Assembly (NCBI RefSeq): GCF_001899645.1
Contig: NZ_MKVV01000104.1
Location: 1 to 52,293 of the forward strand
DNA from: Pseudonocardia sp. 73-21
Lineage (GTDB): Bacteria > Actinomycetota > Actinomycetes > Mycobacteriales > Pseudonocardiaceae
Direction: 5' to 3'
Length of the DNA stretch: 52,293 nucleotides
Below the pieces are notes generated by a model. That model searched no databases. It was given only the letters and a program-made list of their open reading frames with translations, and had not been told where the DNA came from. A program made the translations under genes and the position numbers. Positions within the stretch are counted from its first letter, which is position 1. Each line of letters opens with the position of its first letter. This document shows, in pieces, positions 32,542 through 40,217 of this stretch.

Positions 32542-33918
32542 CTACGGCGCGGTGAGGCCCAGCTCCTGCGCGTGGGGGAACTCGTCGGCGATGAGGACGA
32601 CGTCGAACCCGGCCCGGTCGAGCAGACTCGCCCCGACGGAGGCGCGGTAGGCGCTCTGGCAGTGCACCCAGAGCTGCCGGTCGGGGATCTCGTCGAGTCG
32701 TGCGGCGAGTTCCGGGAGCGGGATGTGTAGGGCGCCGTGGATGTGGGCGACGGCGTACTCGTCGCCGCGGCGGACGTCGACGATCACGGGGTCCTCGGCG
32801 CGGTCACCGCGTCCGGCGTGGAGGTCCTCGAAGGTGGCGGTCGCGTAGCTGCGGGTGGGCTGGCCGTCGGCGAGGACGTCGATGGTGCCGGTGGCCTGGC
32901 CCTCGGGGCGGTCGATGCCGATGCGGACGAGCTGGCGCTGCGCCTCGGCGACCTGGTCCGGGCTCTCCCCGATGAGCGTGAGCGGGGTGCCCCACGGGAT
33001 GACCCAGCCCAGCCAGGTGGCGAACTGCGGGCCCAGGCCGATGCCGATGCTGCCGGTGAGGTGTTCGGCGGCGTAGGCGGTGCGGTCGCGCAGGTCGACG
33101 ACCCATTCACCGGCGGCGATGCGTTTGGCCAGCTCGCGGGGCTCGAGGGTGGGCAGCGGAGAGAGATCGACCGCGGCGGGGCCGGCGAGGTTGGCCGGGG
33201 CCATGTGGGCGTAGTAGGCGGGGTAGGCGGTCAGACCGGCCACGAGCCGGGCGACGAAGGCGTCCTCGTCGGGTTCGAGCAGCGCGTCGTTGCGGGCGCG
33301 CTCGTCGGCGATGGTGCCGTCCGCGCCGCCGGCGGCCGATCCCGCCGAGCAGAAGCTGCCGAAGCCGTGGGTCGGGTAGACCGCGGCCTCGCCCGGCAGG
33401 CTCTCGGCCAGGTGACGGGCGGAGTGGTACTGCGCGCGGGTGAGCTCGTCGGTCCGGGCGGCGTCGACCAGGTCGGTGCGGCCGACGCTGCCGTAGAGCA
33501 GGGACCCGCCGGTGAACACCGCCGGTGCGGCGTCTGCGCCGTCGGCGCTGTCGTCGCTGATCACGTAGGCGAGGTGGGTGAAGGTGTGGCCCGGGGTGGC
33601 GACCACGCGGACGGTCATCGTGCCGACGGTGAGTTCGTCGCCGGCGTGCACGGCGACCCGGTCGAAGGTGACGGGGTCATCGGCATTGACGACGTAGCGG
33701 GCGCCGGTGCGGGCGGCGAGCTGGTAGCCACCGGTGACGTAGTCGTTGTGGATGTGGGTCTCGACCACCATCTCCAGCGTGAGGCCGCGTTCGGCCAGGA
33801 GGGCCTCGATGCGGTCGATGTCGCGCTGCGGGTCGACGACCACGGCGGCAGCACCGTCGTGCGCGAGGTAGCTGCGATCCCCGAGCTCCTCCGTGGCGAT
33901 CACTTCGACGGTCAACAT
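32542..33918 (-). CDS. Metallo-beta-lactamase fold hydrolase with two rhodanese domains (persulfide dioxygenase-like)
   Basis: 458 residues. The N-terminal MBL domain has the metal motif VVETHIHNDYVTGGYQLAAR, then VVATPGHTFTHLAYVI and, later, PTHGFGSFCSAG, as in persulfide dioxygenases. Residues about 270-345 form a first rhodanese domain (WVVDLRDRTAYAAEHLTGSI) without catalytic Cys. Residues about 365-455 form a second one with the active-site loop HCQSAYRAS. It should oxidise or transfer sulfane sulfur, a detoxification step after sulfide:quinone reductase. The start is ATG 33918 with GGAGAG; an ATGNCCGTACAT element lies 18 bp upstream. Confidence 0.88.
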   Translation of the reverse strand: MLTVEVIATEELGDRSYLAHDGAAAVVVDPQRDIDRIEALLAERGLTLEMVVETHIHNDYVTGGYQLAARTGARYVVNADDPVTFDRVAVHAGDELTVGTMTVRVVATPGHTFTHLAYVISDDSADGADAAPAVFTGGSLLYGSVGRTDLVDAARTDELTRAQYHSARHLAESLPGEAAVYPTHGFGSFCSAGSAAGGADGTIADERARNDALLEPDEDAFVARLVAGLTAYPAYYAHMAPANLAGPAAVDLSPLPTLEPRELAKRIAAGEWVVDLRDRTAYAAEHLTGSIGIGLGPQFATWLGWVIPWGTPLTLIGESPDQVAEAQRQLVRIGIDRPEGQATGTIDVLADGQPTRSYATATFEDLHAGRGDRAEDPVIVDVRRGDEYAVAHIHGALHIPLPELAARLDEIPDRQLWVHCQSAYRASVGASLLDRAGFDVVLIADEFPHAQELGLTAP

Positions 33919-33935
33919 GCGGACTCTCCGTTCAA

Positions 33936-33947
33936 ATGTCCGTACAT
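33936..33947. promoter_or_regulatory. ATGTCCGTACAT palindrome (GntR-type site A)
   Basis: A 12-bp near-perfect palindrome whose symmetry extends outward (TTCA on the left, TGAA on the right). It sits 18 bp before the metallo-beta-lactamase/rhodanese start, over its promoter or leader. The same core occurs at 34063 and, with one change, at 34999 before the gntR gene. Confidence 0.6.
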
Positions 33948-34062
33948 CTGAACGTCGACGGTAGGCCTCCGGCGGGGCCAGGTCAACCGGAACGGGTATT
34001 CGTGGTCATCGGCGGCAGGCCGGCATACCTGGCTTTCTCATTCGCTGATCGCCCACGGCAAG

Positions 34063-34074
34063 ATGTCCGTACAT
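34063..34074. promoter_or_regulatory. ATGTCCGTACAT palindrome (GntR-type site B)
   Basis: Identical to site A, 20 bp upstream of the sulfide:quinone reductase remnant. It would have controlled that gene, divergent from the metallo-beta-lactamase gene. Confidence 0.58.
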
Positions 34075-34094
34075 TGCCCCGCGAGGGGTCGGTC

Positions 34095-34554
34095 GTGGCT
34101 CGACACGAGATCGTCATCGTGGGCGGAGACGGTGCGGGTCCCACCGTCGCCACTCGAGGCCGGTGCGAAGCCGCAGGCCTCGGTCATGCCGAAGGGCGTG
34201 ACATGGATCCGCCCGGTGGCGGTCGGCACGGCGGTGTTCATGATGCCGGCCGGGCCGATCAGGTGCGCGGGTGCTCCGCGGGAGATCGCCTACCTGGCGG
34301 CGGACTGCTGGCGTGAGCAGGGCGTGCTCGACCGGATGGACATCCACCCGGTGCTGCCGACACCGGGCATGTTCGGGGTGAAAGGAGTTCGCCGGCCGGG
34401 CGCCCGCTGCCCGCTACGACGGGTACGCCTCGTGCCCGCAGACCACGGCACGGCACGGCACGCGATGCCGCTCGCCGAGTGCGACTACTCGATGACACCG
34501 GAGCCGTCGATCCCGGTGATCGACACGATCACGGGGCGCTGCGGCGTCGCCTGA
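34095..34554 (+). pseudogene. Sulfide:quinone oxidoreductase remnant with several internal deletions
   Basis: From GTG 34095 the start reads ARHEIVIVGGDGAG, the FAD-binding N-terminus. In a second frame come VAVGTAVFMMPAGPIRCAGA, PREIAYLAADCWREQGVLDR and VLPTPGMFGVK. In a third come YDGYASCPQTTARH and MPLAECDYSMTPEPSIPVID. These blocks occur in this order in type II-like sulfide:quinone reductases of about 400 residues; here they fill only 460 bp in three frames. The enzyme cannot be made. In intact form it would supply persulfide to the neighbouring dioxygenase. Confidence 0.82.
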
Positions 34555-34573
34555 CCGGTCGGTGACCGGGGGG

Positions 34574-34735
34574 TCAGAACGGCACCGAGGCCGCGTGTGC
34601 GGCTCGAACGGCCTCGGAGATCCGTTCCAGGAGACCTCGGTCCGGTGCCTCCGCCGCGCGGCCGTCGTCGTGGGGGTCGGGGTGGGCCGGGAGGTCCGGC
34701 GGGGCAGGGGTGTGGCGTGGAGTGGGGGTGCTCAT
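34574..34735 (-). CDS. Possible small protein, 53 residues
   Basis: An open frame from ATG 34735: a Pro/His/Asp-rich start, then LLERISEAVRAAHAASVPF at the C-terminus, which looks like one amphipathic helix. Codons mostly end in G or C as in real genes here. There is no clear ribosome site and I do not recognise the family. It could be the end of a decayed gene. Confidence 0.3.
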   Translation of the reverse strand: MSTPTPRHTPAPPDLPAHPDPHDDGRAAEAPDRGLLERISEAVRAAHAASVPF

Positions 34736-34998
34736 CGGTGGCGACGCTTCCGTGTCGGACGACGTGATCCGGGCCCGGGGCCCTGGACCATCAGGTCAAC
34801 GAGGCTGGGAGGTGGCCGGACACCGACGGTCGTCGACCGACAGCTGATCCATCGCGAGCAGGCACACGCAGAACGTGTTCCGCCCGGGGGAGTTCGCTGC
34901 CGTCACGGACCCATTCGACCACTTCACGGCGCCGCCGGGCAATCCGTCCGAAGCGAGGGACCCACGCGGACCGTGACCGTCCTTGCCGGGGGGCTCAA
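34736..34998. other. Intergenic, no gene seen
   Basis: I find no recognisable protein on either strand between the small reading frame and the gntR promoter. The right end holds the promoter and site C. Confidence 0.4.
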
Positions 34999-35010
34999 AT
35001 GACCGTACAT
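34999..35010. promoter_or_regulatory. ATGACCGTACAT palindrome (GntR-type site C)
   Basis: One base different from sites A and B, and also preceded by CAA. It lies 40 bp before the gntR start, a typical autoregulatory position. Confidence 0.6.
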
Positions 35011-35050
35011 TCCGGCGGTAGGGTCCACATGATGGCAGGAGGGGTGACCG

Positions 35051-35857
35051 GTGGTCGGACGGAGCGAGATCGGCCCGCGCGTCCTGCCCCGCGGTGACGG
35101 CTCACTGTGGCTGCATCTCCTCGTCGACCTCCGTCGGCGTCTGCACCTCGGGGCGTTCGACGACCAGTTCCCGGGTGAGCTGGCGCTGGCCGAGGAGTAC
35201 CAGGTGAGCCGGTTCACGGTCCGGCAGGCGTTGCGGATCCTGCGGGAAGAGGGAGTTCTCGTCACCGGACGGGGACGGGCCCCGCGGGTCGCCGCGCCGG
35301 TCGAGATCGCCCAGCGGATCGGGTCGATCTACAGCCTCTTCGAGTCCGTACAGGCCACCGGTGTGCCGCAGCGCAGCGTGGTGTGCGCACTCGACGTTCG
35401 TCGTGACGGGGTGATGGCCGCCCGGCTGGGCCTGGAGGAATCGACCCCGCTGGTCTATCTGGAACGGCTCCGGCTGGCCGGGCCCGAGCCCCTCGCGCTG
35501 GACAAGGTGTGGCTGCCCGAGCGGATCGCGGCCCCGCTGCTGGACGTGGACTTCACCCACACCGCCCTCTACACGGAGTACGCCCGACTGTGCGGGGTGG
35601 CGATGACCTCCGGCGAGGAACACATCCGTGCGGTGGTGCCGACTCCAGCCGAGCAGGAGCTGCTCGGCATCACCTCGGACGTGGCACTGTTCGCGATCGA
35701 ACGCGTCGGCTGCTCGGACGGCCGGCCTGTCGAATGGCGCCACACCCTCCTGCGCGGCGACCGGTTCTCCGTCACCGCCGACATCGCCGTCCACGACGGC
35801 TACCGACTGCGGACCGACCTCCCGGTATTCGCATCCGGAGAGGACGCGAAACGATGA
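35051..35857 (+). CDS. GntR-family regulator with UTRA domain
   Basis: 268 residues from GTG 35051, preceded by AGGAGGGG. The N-terminal winged helix has FPGELALAEEYQVSRFTVRQ, ALRILREEGVLVTGRGRAPR (GntR pattern LPsExxLAxxxxVSRxTVRxAL). Residues about 100-255 form the UTRA ligand domain (PLVYLERLRLAGPEPLALDK; WLPERIAAPLLDVDF; ALFAIERVGCSDGRPVEWRH). It probably binds the ATGNCCGTACAT sites around it and represses the sulfur genes until a ligand appears. It is the first gene of an operon with the short rhodanese and TauE genes, with ATGA overlap. Confidence 0.87.
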   Translation: MVGRSEIGPRVLPRGDGSLWLHLLVDLRRRLHLGAFDDQFPGELALAEEYQVSRFTVRQALRILREEGVLVTGRGRAPRVAAPVEIAQRIGSIYSLFESVQATGVPQRSVVCALDVRRDGVMAARLGLEESTPLVYLERLRLAGPEPLALDKVWLPERIAAPLLDVDFTHTALYTEYARLCGVAMTSGEEHIRAVVPTPAEQELLGITSDVALFAIERVGCSDGRPVEWRHTLLRGDRFSVTADIAVHDGYRLRTDLPVFASGEDAKR

Positions 35858-36024
35858 CGGGCACCGCCCCGGTCGCGCAGATCGGTCCCACCGCCGCGAG
35901 CGCCCTGGCCGCTGACGGCGCGCTGCTGCTCGACGTCCGCAACCTGGCGGGCGGCATGAAGGCCTGGGCCGAGCAGAGCCTGCCGATCACCACCGACGGC
36001 GGCACTCCGCACGCGGTCGGCTGA
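35854..36024 (+). CDS. Shortened rhodanese lacking the catalytic loop
   Basis: 56 residues. AALAADGALLLDVR, the start of a rhodanese domain, is joined in frame to NLAGGMKAWAEQSLPITTDG, its last helix and tail. A normal single-domain rhodanese has about 60 residues between these, including the active-site Cys; none are present. Yet both overlaps (ATGA with gntR, TGATG with tauE) and the open frame are intact, so it may be translated just to couple gntR and tauE, or be a recent in-frame deletion. It should have no sulfurtransferase activity. Confidence 0.7.
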   Translation: MTGTAPVAQIGPTAASALAADGALLLDVRNLAGGMKAWAEQSLPITTDGGTPHAVG

Positions 36025-36845
36025 TGCTCGTACTGGCGGCAGCGCTCGGCCTGGGAATGGGCCTGGTCATCGGCGCGCTCGGCGGCGGGGGCGGGGTGCT
36101 GACCATCCCTCTGCTGGTCTACGTCCTCGGGCTCACCGCCCAGAGTGCCACCACCAGCAGCATCCTCATCGTCGGCATCACCGCCCTGTTCGGCACCCTC
36201 GCGCGGCTCCGTGGGGACCTGATCGACTGGCGCACCGGCCTGACCTTCGGGGTGCTGGGTATCCCCGCCGCCTACCTCGGCACCCGTCTGAACCACGCCG
36301 TCGACCAGCGCGTCCTCCTGCTCGCCTTCGCCGCGATCACCGTCGTGGCGGCCGCCGCCATGCTGATCGACAACCGGTCCGGTCGACCGGCCCCCGCACC
36401 GGGAGGCGAGAGCCCGACCGTGCCCACCGGAGGGGCCGCCGCGAAGGTCGTCGTCGACCGCGGGCGACTCGTCGCAACGGCGACCAAGGTGGTCCTCAGC
36501 GGTCTGGCCGTCGGCTTCATGACCGGGTTCCTCGGCGTCGGCGGCGGCTTCCTCGTCGTCCCGGCGCTCGTGATCATCCTGCGGATGCCGATGACCTACG
36601 CCATCGGTACTTCGCTGCTGATCATCACGTTGAACTCGGTGTCGTCGATGGCGTCGCGGCTGGGCTCCCCGCTGCATCTGGACTGGCGGATCGTCGTGCC
36701 GTTCACCGTGCTCGCCGTCGTGGGGAGCCTGCTCGGCAAGCGCGTCGCGGACAAGTTCTCCGGCGACATCCTGACCAGAGCCTTCGCGGTGATGCTGATC
36801 GTGGTCGGCGGTTACGTGGCCGCCAACACCCTCGGCGTGCTCTGA
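36024..36845 (+). CDS. TauE/SafE-family sulfite/organosulfur exporter
   Basis: 273 residues with eight membrane helices in two repeats. The first repeat starts GMGLVIGALGGGGGVLTIPL and the second FMTGFLGVGGGFLVVPALVI, the TauE hallmark GxxxGxxGxGGGxxxVP in each half. It then has TSLLIITLNSVSSMASRLG. The family exports sulfite, sulfoacetate or related anions. The start is ATG 36024, sharing a base with the preceding stop. With GntR and the rhodanese piece it forms a sulfur-stress operon. Confidence 0.87.
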   Translation: MLVLAAALGLGMGLVIGALGGGGGVLTIPLLVYVLGLTAQSATTSSILIVGITALFGTLARLRGDLIDWRTGLTFGVLGIPAAYLGTRLNHAVDQRVLLLAFAAITVVAAAAMLIDNRSGRPAPAPGGESPTVPTGGAAAKVVVDRGRLVATATKVVLSGLAVGFMTGFLGVGGGFLVVPALVIILRMPMTYAIGTSLLIITLNSVSSMASRLGSPLHLDWRIVVPFTVLAVVGSLLGKRVADKFSGDILTRAFAVMLIVVGGYVAANTLGVL

Positions 36846-37148
36846 CCCCGGGCTCGACGGGTGGACCTGAGGAGACGTACGCGACGACGAGCCGGTCCCG
36901 GCCCCCGGTCCGCCGCCGATCGGGAAGGCCCGTCACGGTGCACGACGAGCGAGGCAGCGCCGTCGCGCAGCGGAACGGCCGGGCTCGGCGGCTCCGGTGG
37001 AGACGACGCTGCTCCCGACCATGCCCGGCCGGGGTGAGCGTCACCTCGTCCCCGACGAGCGCGACTTCATCGCGGCAAGCCTTCGCTGAGGTCGTGGAAC
37101 TCCGAGCCTGCGGCGCGCAGGACAACGCACTACTGGGAGGATCGCGCG
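36846..37148. other. Intergenic; possible response-regulator debris upstream of kinase
   Basis: No intact gene. Near 37055-37110 one frame gives DERDFIAASLR and another QAFAEVVELRA, which loosely recall the end of a receiver domain (DDYIxKPFxFAEVVxRLRA). A cognate regulator would be expected exactly here, but the match is weak. The last 15 bases hold the kinase ribosome site GGGAGG. Confidence 0.25.
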
Positions 37149-38501
37149 ATGCGCAGACGGATCGCCGGGCTGGCTGTGGCTGCGTCGGTGCTGGCGATCG
37201 TCCTGTTCGGGTTGCCACTCGCCGTCGGGGTGGCGGCCTACCTCCTCGGTGACGAGCGGGCCGAGCTCGAACGCGGCGCGGACGTCGCCGCGATCACGGT
37301 CGCCGCCGACATCGCCACCGGCCGCGTCCCCCCCAGCTCCGCCGGGATCGACATCACCGATGACGGCACAGGCACGCTCGCCGTCTACGACACGTCGGGG
37401 GCCCGGTTGGTCGGCACCGGCCCGGAGGTGGCGGACGGTCCGGTGCGGGCGGCGGTCGGCGATGATCCCGTGGCGGGTGACACCGGCGGGGACCTGGTGG
37501 TCGCGGTGCCGGTGAATGTCGTCGGCCACCCGCCACTCGTGGTGCGGGCCAGCACCCCGCGCTCGGATGTCTACCTCCGTGCGGGTCTCGTGTGGGCGGC
37601 GATGGCAGGGCTGGCGCTGGTGGCGCTCACGGCGGTGTGGGTGCTGGCGCGTCGGTACGCCGCGCGCCTGGTCCGTCCGTTGGAGGAGCTGGCGGTAGCC
37701 GCACGACAGCTGGGCGAGGGCGACTTCAGCGTCCGGGGCCCGCGCAGCGGCGTCGGCGAGATCGACGCCGTCGGCGGTGCGCTCGACAGCACCGCCGAGC
37801 GGCTCGGGTCGCTCCTCGAGCGGGAACGGGCATTCTCCGCCGACGCCTCCCACCAGCTGCGGACGCCGCTCGCGGGGCTGCGACTCGAGCTGGAGTCGGC
37901 GATCGAGAATCCGGACCGGGACCCACGAGCGGCCATCGTGGCCGGGCTCGCGGCGACGGACCGACTGCAGGACACCGTGGACGACCTGCTCGCACTGGCC
38001 CGCGACACGCCTCGTTCGACCGATCCCCTCGACGTGGACGCGGTGCTCGAGGAGGTCCGCGCCCAGTGGCGGGCCCGGGATCTCGGGCGCACCCTCACCG
38101 TGCGGTGCGACCCTGCGCTGCCGGTCACGCTGGCATCGGCGGCCGCGGTCCGTCAGGTGCTGACGGTGTTGCTCGACAACGCGGCCGTGCACGGTCGCGG
38201 TGCCGTGACGGTCTCCGTGCGTGATGCTGCCGGTGCGCTGGCCGTCGATGTCGCCGACGAGGGGCCGGGGATCGAGGTGGCGGATGCCGAGTTGTTCGTG
38301 CGCCGCTCGTCCCGGGCCGCCGGGCACGGCATCGGCCTGGCCCTCGCTCGGAGCCTCGCGGAGGCCGAGGGCGGCCGGTTGCGACTCACCCGTCCCTCGC
38401 CTCCGACGTTCACGCTGCTGCTCCCGGTTCAGGCACCGCCTGCCGTCACGATCATGTCGGTGACGAATCCGGCCGCCATCCCGGCTAGCGCGCCCCAATA
38501 G
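37149..38501 (+). CDS. Sensor histidine kinase (orphan)
   Basis: 450 residues from ATG 37149. TM1 is at about 5-32 and TM2 at about 147-170, with a 110-residue exported sensor between. HAMP: RPLEELAVAARQLGEGDFSV. The H-box is SADASHQLRTPLAGLRLELE, the N-box LLDNAAVHGRG, the G1 box DEGPGIE and the G2 box GHGIGLALARSLAEAEGG, all present. This resembles actinobacterial TcrY/CseC-like kinases. No response regulator is adjacent. Its 3' end overlaps the convergent ZIP gene by 73 bp; the last 20 or so residues after LLLPV look non-native, as if the original stop was lost. Confidence 0.87.
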   Translation: MRRRIAGLAVAASVLAIVLFGLPLAVGVAAYLLGDERAELERGADVAAITVAADIATGRVPPSSAGIDITDDGTGTLAVYDTSGARLVGTGPEVADGPVRAAVGDDPVAGDTGGDLVVAVPVNVVGHPPLVVRASTPRSDVYLRAGLVWAAMAGLALVALTAVWVLARRYAARLVRPLEELAVAARQLGEGDFSVRGPRSGVGEIDAVGGALDSTAERLGSLLERERAFSADASHQLRTPLAGLRLELESAIENPDRDPRAAIVAGLAATDRLQDTVDDLLALARDTPRSTDPLDVDAVLEEVRAQWRARDLGRTLTVRCDPALPVTLASAAAVRQVLTVLLDNAAVHGRGAVTVSVRDAAGALAVDVADEGPGIEVADAELFVRRSSRAAGHGIGLALARSLAEAEGGRLRLTRPSPPTFTLLLPVQAPPAVTIMSVTNPAAIPASAPQ

Positions 38502-39268
38502 AGGAGGTGGCGCTGCGGGGACTTCAGGGCGACGCCGATGAGCTGGATGATCACGAACAGGATCGAGCCTGCGGCCAGCGTCAGGAACAGCACGCTCACG
38601 ACGTCGCTGCCGAACTGGCGGCCCACCACCGTGCCGATGATCGTCGGACCACCACCGATGACGCCCATCAGCAGGAGGAACCTCCAGCTGGGCCGCTCAC
38701 CGGCGGCGGCCAGCGGCGCGACGATCCCGAAGCCCTCGGTGGCGTTGTGCAGCGCGAACCCGATCACGAGCAGGGTGGCCAGCGCGATCTCGCCCTGGCC
38801 CGCGCTGCCGCCGATGGCGAGGCCCTCGGCGAAGTTGTGCAGCCCGATCCCGACGGCGATGAGCAGAGCCAGGCGTCGGGCGGGCGACCATTCGGCGCGG
38901 CCCGTCAGTTCCGTGGCGAGCATCGCCCCGGGCCCGGCGGCGCGGGGCGAGCGGTGGCGAGCGAGGCGACCCTCGTAGGAGACCAGGGCGAGCAGGCCGA
39001 CCGCCAGCCCACCGAGGAACAGAAGCCCGTAGCCGACGACCGGTCCGAGGCTGCCGGATCCGTCGTGCAGGGCGCCCAATGCTGCGTCGACGGGTTCCCA
39101 GGCGTGTGCGAGCACATCCCAGAGCAGGAAGATCAGGACCCCGATCGCGGAGGCGTTGAGGAGCAGACGCATCCCGGGGGCTGGTGAACGTAGCCGGCCC
39201 AGAGGAAGACCGAGCAGGATCGTCGCACCCGCGATGATCCCGAGCACCACCGTCTGACCTTCGCCCAC
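38429..39268 (-). CDS. ZIP-family divalent metal transporter
   Basis: 279 residues, eight membrane helices. Helix 4 has GIGLHNFAEGLAIGGSAGQG and helix 5 GFALHNATEGFGIVAPLA, giving the two HNxxEG metal sites of ZIP proteins. A His/Arg-containing loop lies between helices 3 and 4 (SYEGRLARHRSPRA). ZIP proteins move Zn, Fe or Mn into the cytoplasm. The start is at 39268; a pair of repeated CAGCCTCAGT motifs upstream suggests metal-responsive control. Confidence 0.88.
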   Translation of the reverse strand: MGEGQTVVLGIIAGATILLGLPLGRLRSPAPGMRLLLNASAIGVLIFLLWDVLAHAWEPVDAALGALHDGSGSLGPVVGYGLLFLGGLAVGLLALVSYEGRLARHRSPRAAGPGAMLATELTGRAEWSPARRLALLIAVGIGLHNFAEGLAIGGSAGQGEIALATLLVIGFALHNATEGFGIVAPLAAAGERPSWRFLLLMGVIGGGPTIIGTVVGRQFGSDVVSVLFLTLAAGSILFVIIQLIGVALKSPQRHLLYWGALAGMAAGFVTDMIVTAGGA

Positions 39269-39282
39269 AGCCGGATTCCTCT

Positions 39283-39320
39283 CTGAGTGCAGCCTCAGTG
39301 CTGGCGAGGTCAGCCTCAGT
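39283..39320. promoter_or_regulatory. Twin CAGCCTCAGT repeats upstream of ZIP gene
   Basis: CAGCCTCAGT occurs at 39290-39299 and 39311-39320, exactly 21 bp (two helical turns) apart. The first lies inside an inverted repeat CTGAG-N6-CTCAG (39283-39298). Position 15-52 bp before the ZIP start suggests a metalloregulator operator, for example a DtxR/MntR or Fur type; I cannot tell which. Confidence 0.45.
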
Positions 39321-39599
39321 TATCGGCGGCGCTGAGTCAACGGGGTCGGCCGGTCGGACGTCGGGCTCCTCCATGTTTAACCGTCCCCTTACCCAGGTCT
39401 CCACAGTCGGCGACCGAAGCCGTCGATGGGTGATCATGCGCCCCGTACACCGTCGGTTGGCCGGCTCCTCACTGTGTGATCAGGTGTCGTCGGGTGTTCT
39501 TGCTGCCCGTTTGCCACGGTCATCAGGTTCCTTCACCTGCCCGTATCTACCGTCGAGGCCAAGACCGCCCTGCCGTGACCCGAAATGAGATCTGCACGA
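39321..39599. other. Intergenic between divergent ZIP and PAP2 genes
   Basis: I see no gene or clear repeat; it must contain the promoter for the rightward PAP2 pair. Confidence 0.4.
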
Positions 39600-40217
39600 A
39601 TGTCGTTCGACTCCGCCTGGTTCCTCGCCGTCGACAACTGGGCACGCGCCACTCCCGCGTTGCACGGGGTATTGAGCGTCTACGCGCTGTGGGCCGGGCC
39701 GGTGCTGATCGCGCTGCTCCTCGTCATCGGCTGGCTGCGGGCCCGCGTCCGGCCCGACGCCGCCGCTCAGGTGGCCGTCGTGGTCCTCACCGGTGTGGCC
39801 GCCGTCGCCGCGGTGCTGGTCAACCAGAACGTGGTCTCGACGCTGATCGGGCGGCCCCGGCCGTGCGCCGCGATGCCGGACGCGCAGGCGCTGCTGCCGT
39901 GCAGCGCGGACTATTCGATGCCCAGTGACCACGCCGTCATCGCCGGTGCGCTCGTGGTCGGTCTGTGGATCCTGCAGCGCAGGTTGGGTGCGGTGGCTGC
40001 GGTACTCGCGTTGCTCCTCGCGTTCTCACGGGTCTACGTCGGTGTCCACTATCCCAGCGATGTCGCGGTGGGTCTGCTGTTCGGCGCGGCGGTGGCCGCG
40101 GCCGTGGTTCTCGGGCTGCGCGGCCCGACGACCGCCGCGGCCGAACGGCTGCTCGGCACCTCGGTGCGACCGCTGATCTGTTCCCGGCGCGAAGCCGGTA
40201 GCGGCCCGCGCGCATGA
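39600..40217 (+). CDS. PAP2-family phosphatase, BcrC-like
   Basis: 205 residues from ATG 39600 (ATG 39585 adds five). Six helices with the PAP2 signature in three parts: STLIGRPRPC, where the usual first Lys is Ser; YSMPSDHAVIAG, with PSDH as in undecaprenyl-diphosphatase BcrC; and SRVYVGVHYPSDVAVG with catalytic His and Asp. Such enzymes recycle undecaprenyl pyrophosphate for cell-wall synthesis and can give bacitracin tolerance. Its stop overlaps a second PAP2 gene (ATGA). Confidence 0.83.
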   Translation: MSFDSAWFLAVDNWARATPALHGVLSVYALWAGPVLIALLLVIGWLRARVRPDAAAQVAVVVLTGVAAVAAVLVNQNVVSTLIGRPRPCAAMPDAQALLPCSADYSMPSDHAVIAGALVVGLWILQRRLGAVAAVLALLLAFSRVYVGVHYPSDVAVGLLFGAAVAAAVVLGLRGPTTAAAERLLGTSVRPLICSRREAGSGPRA

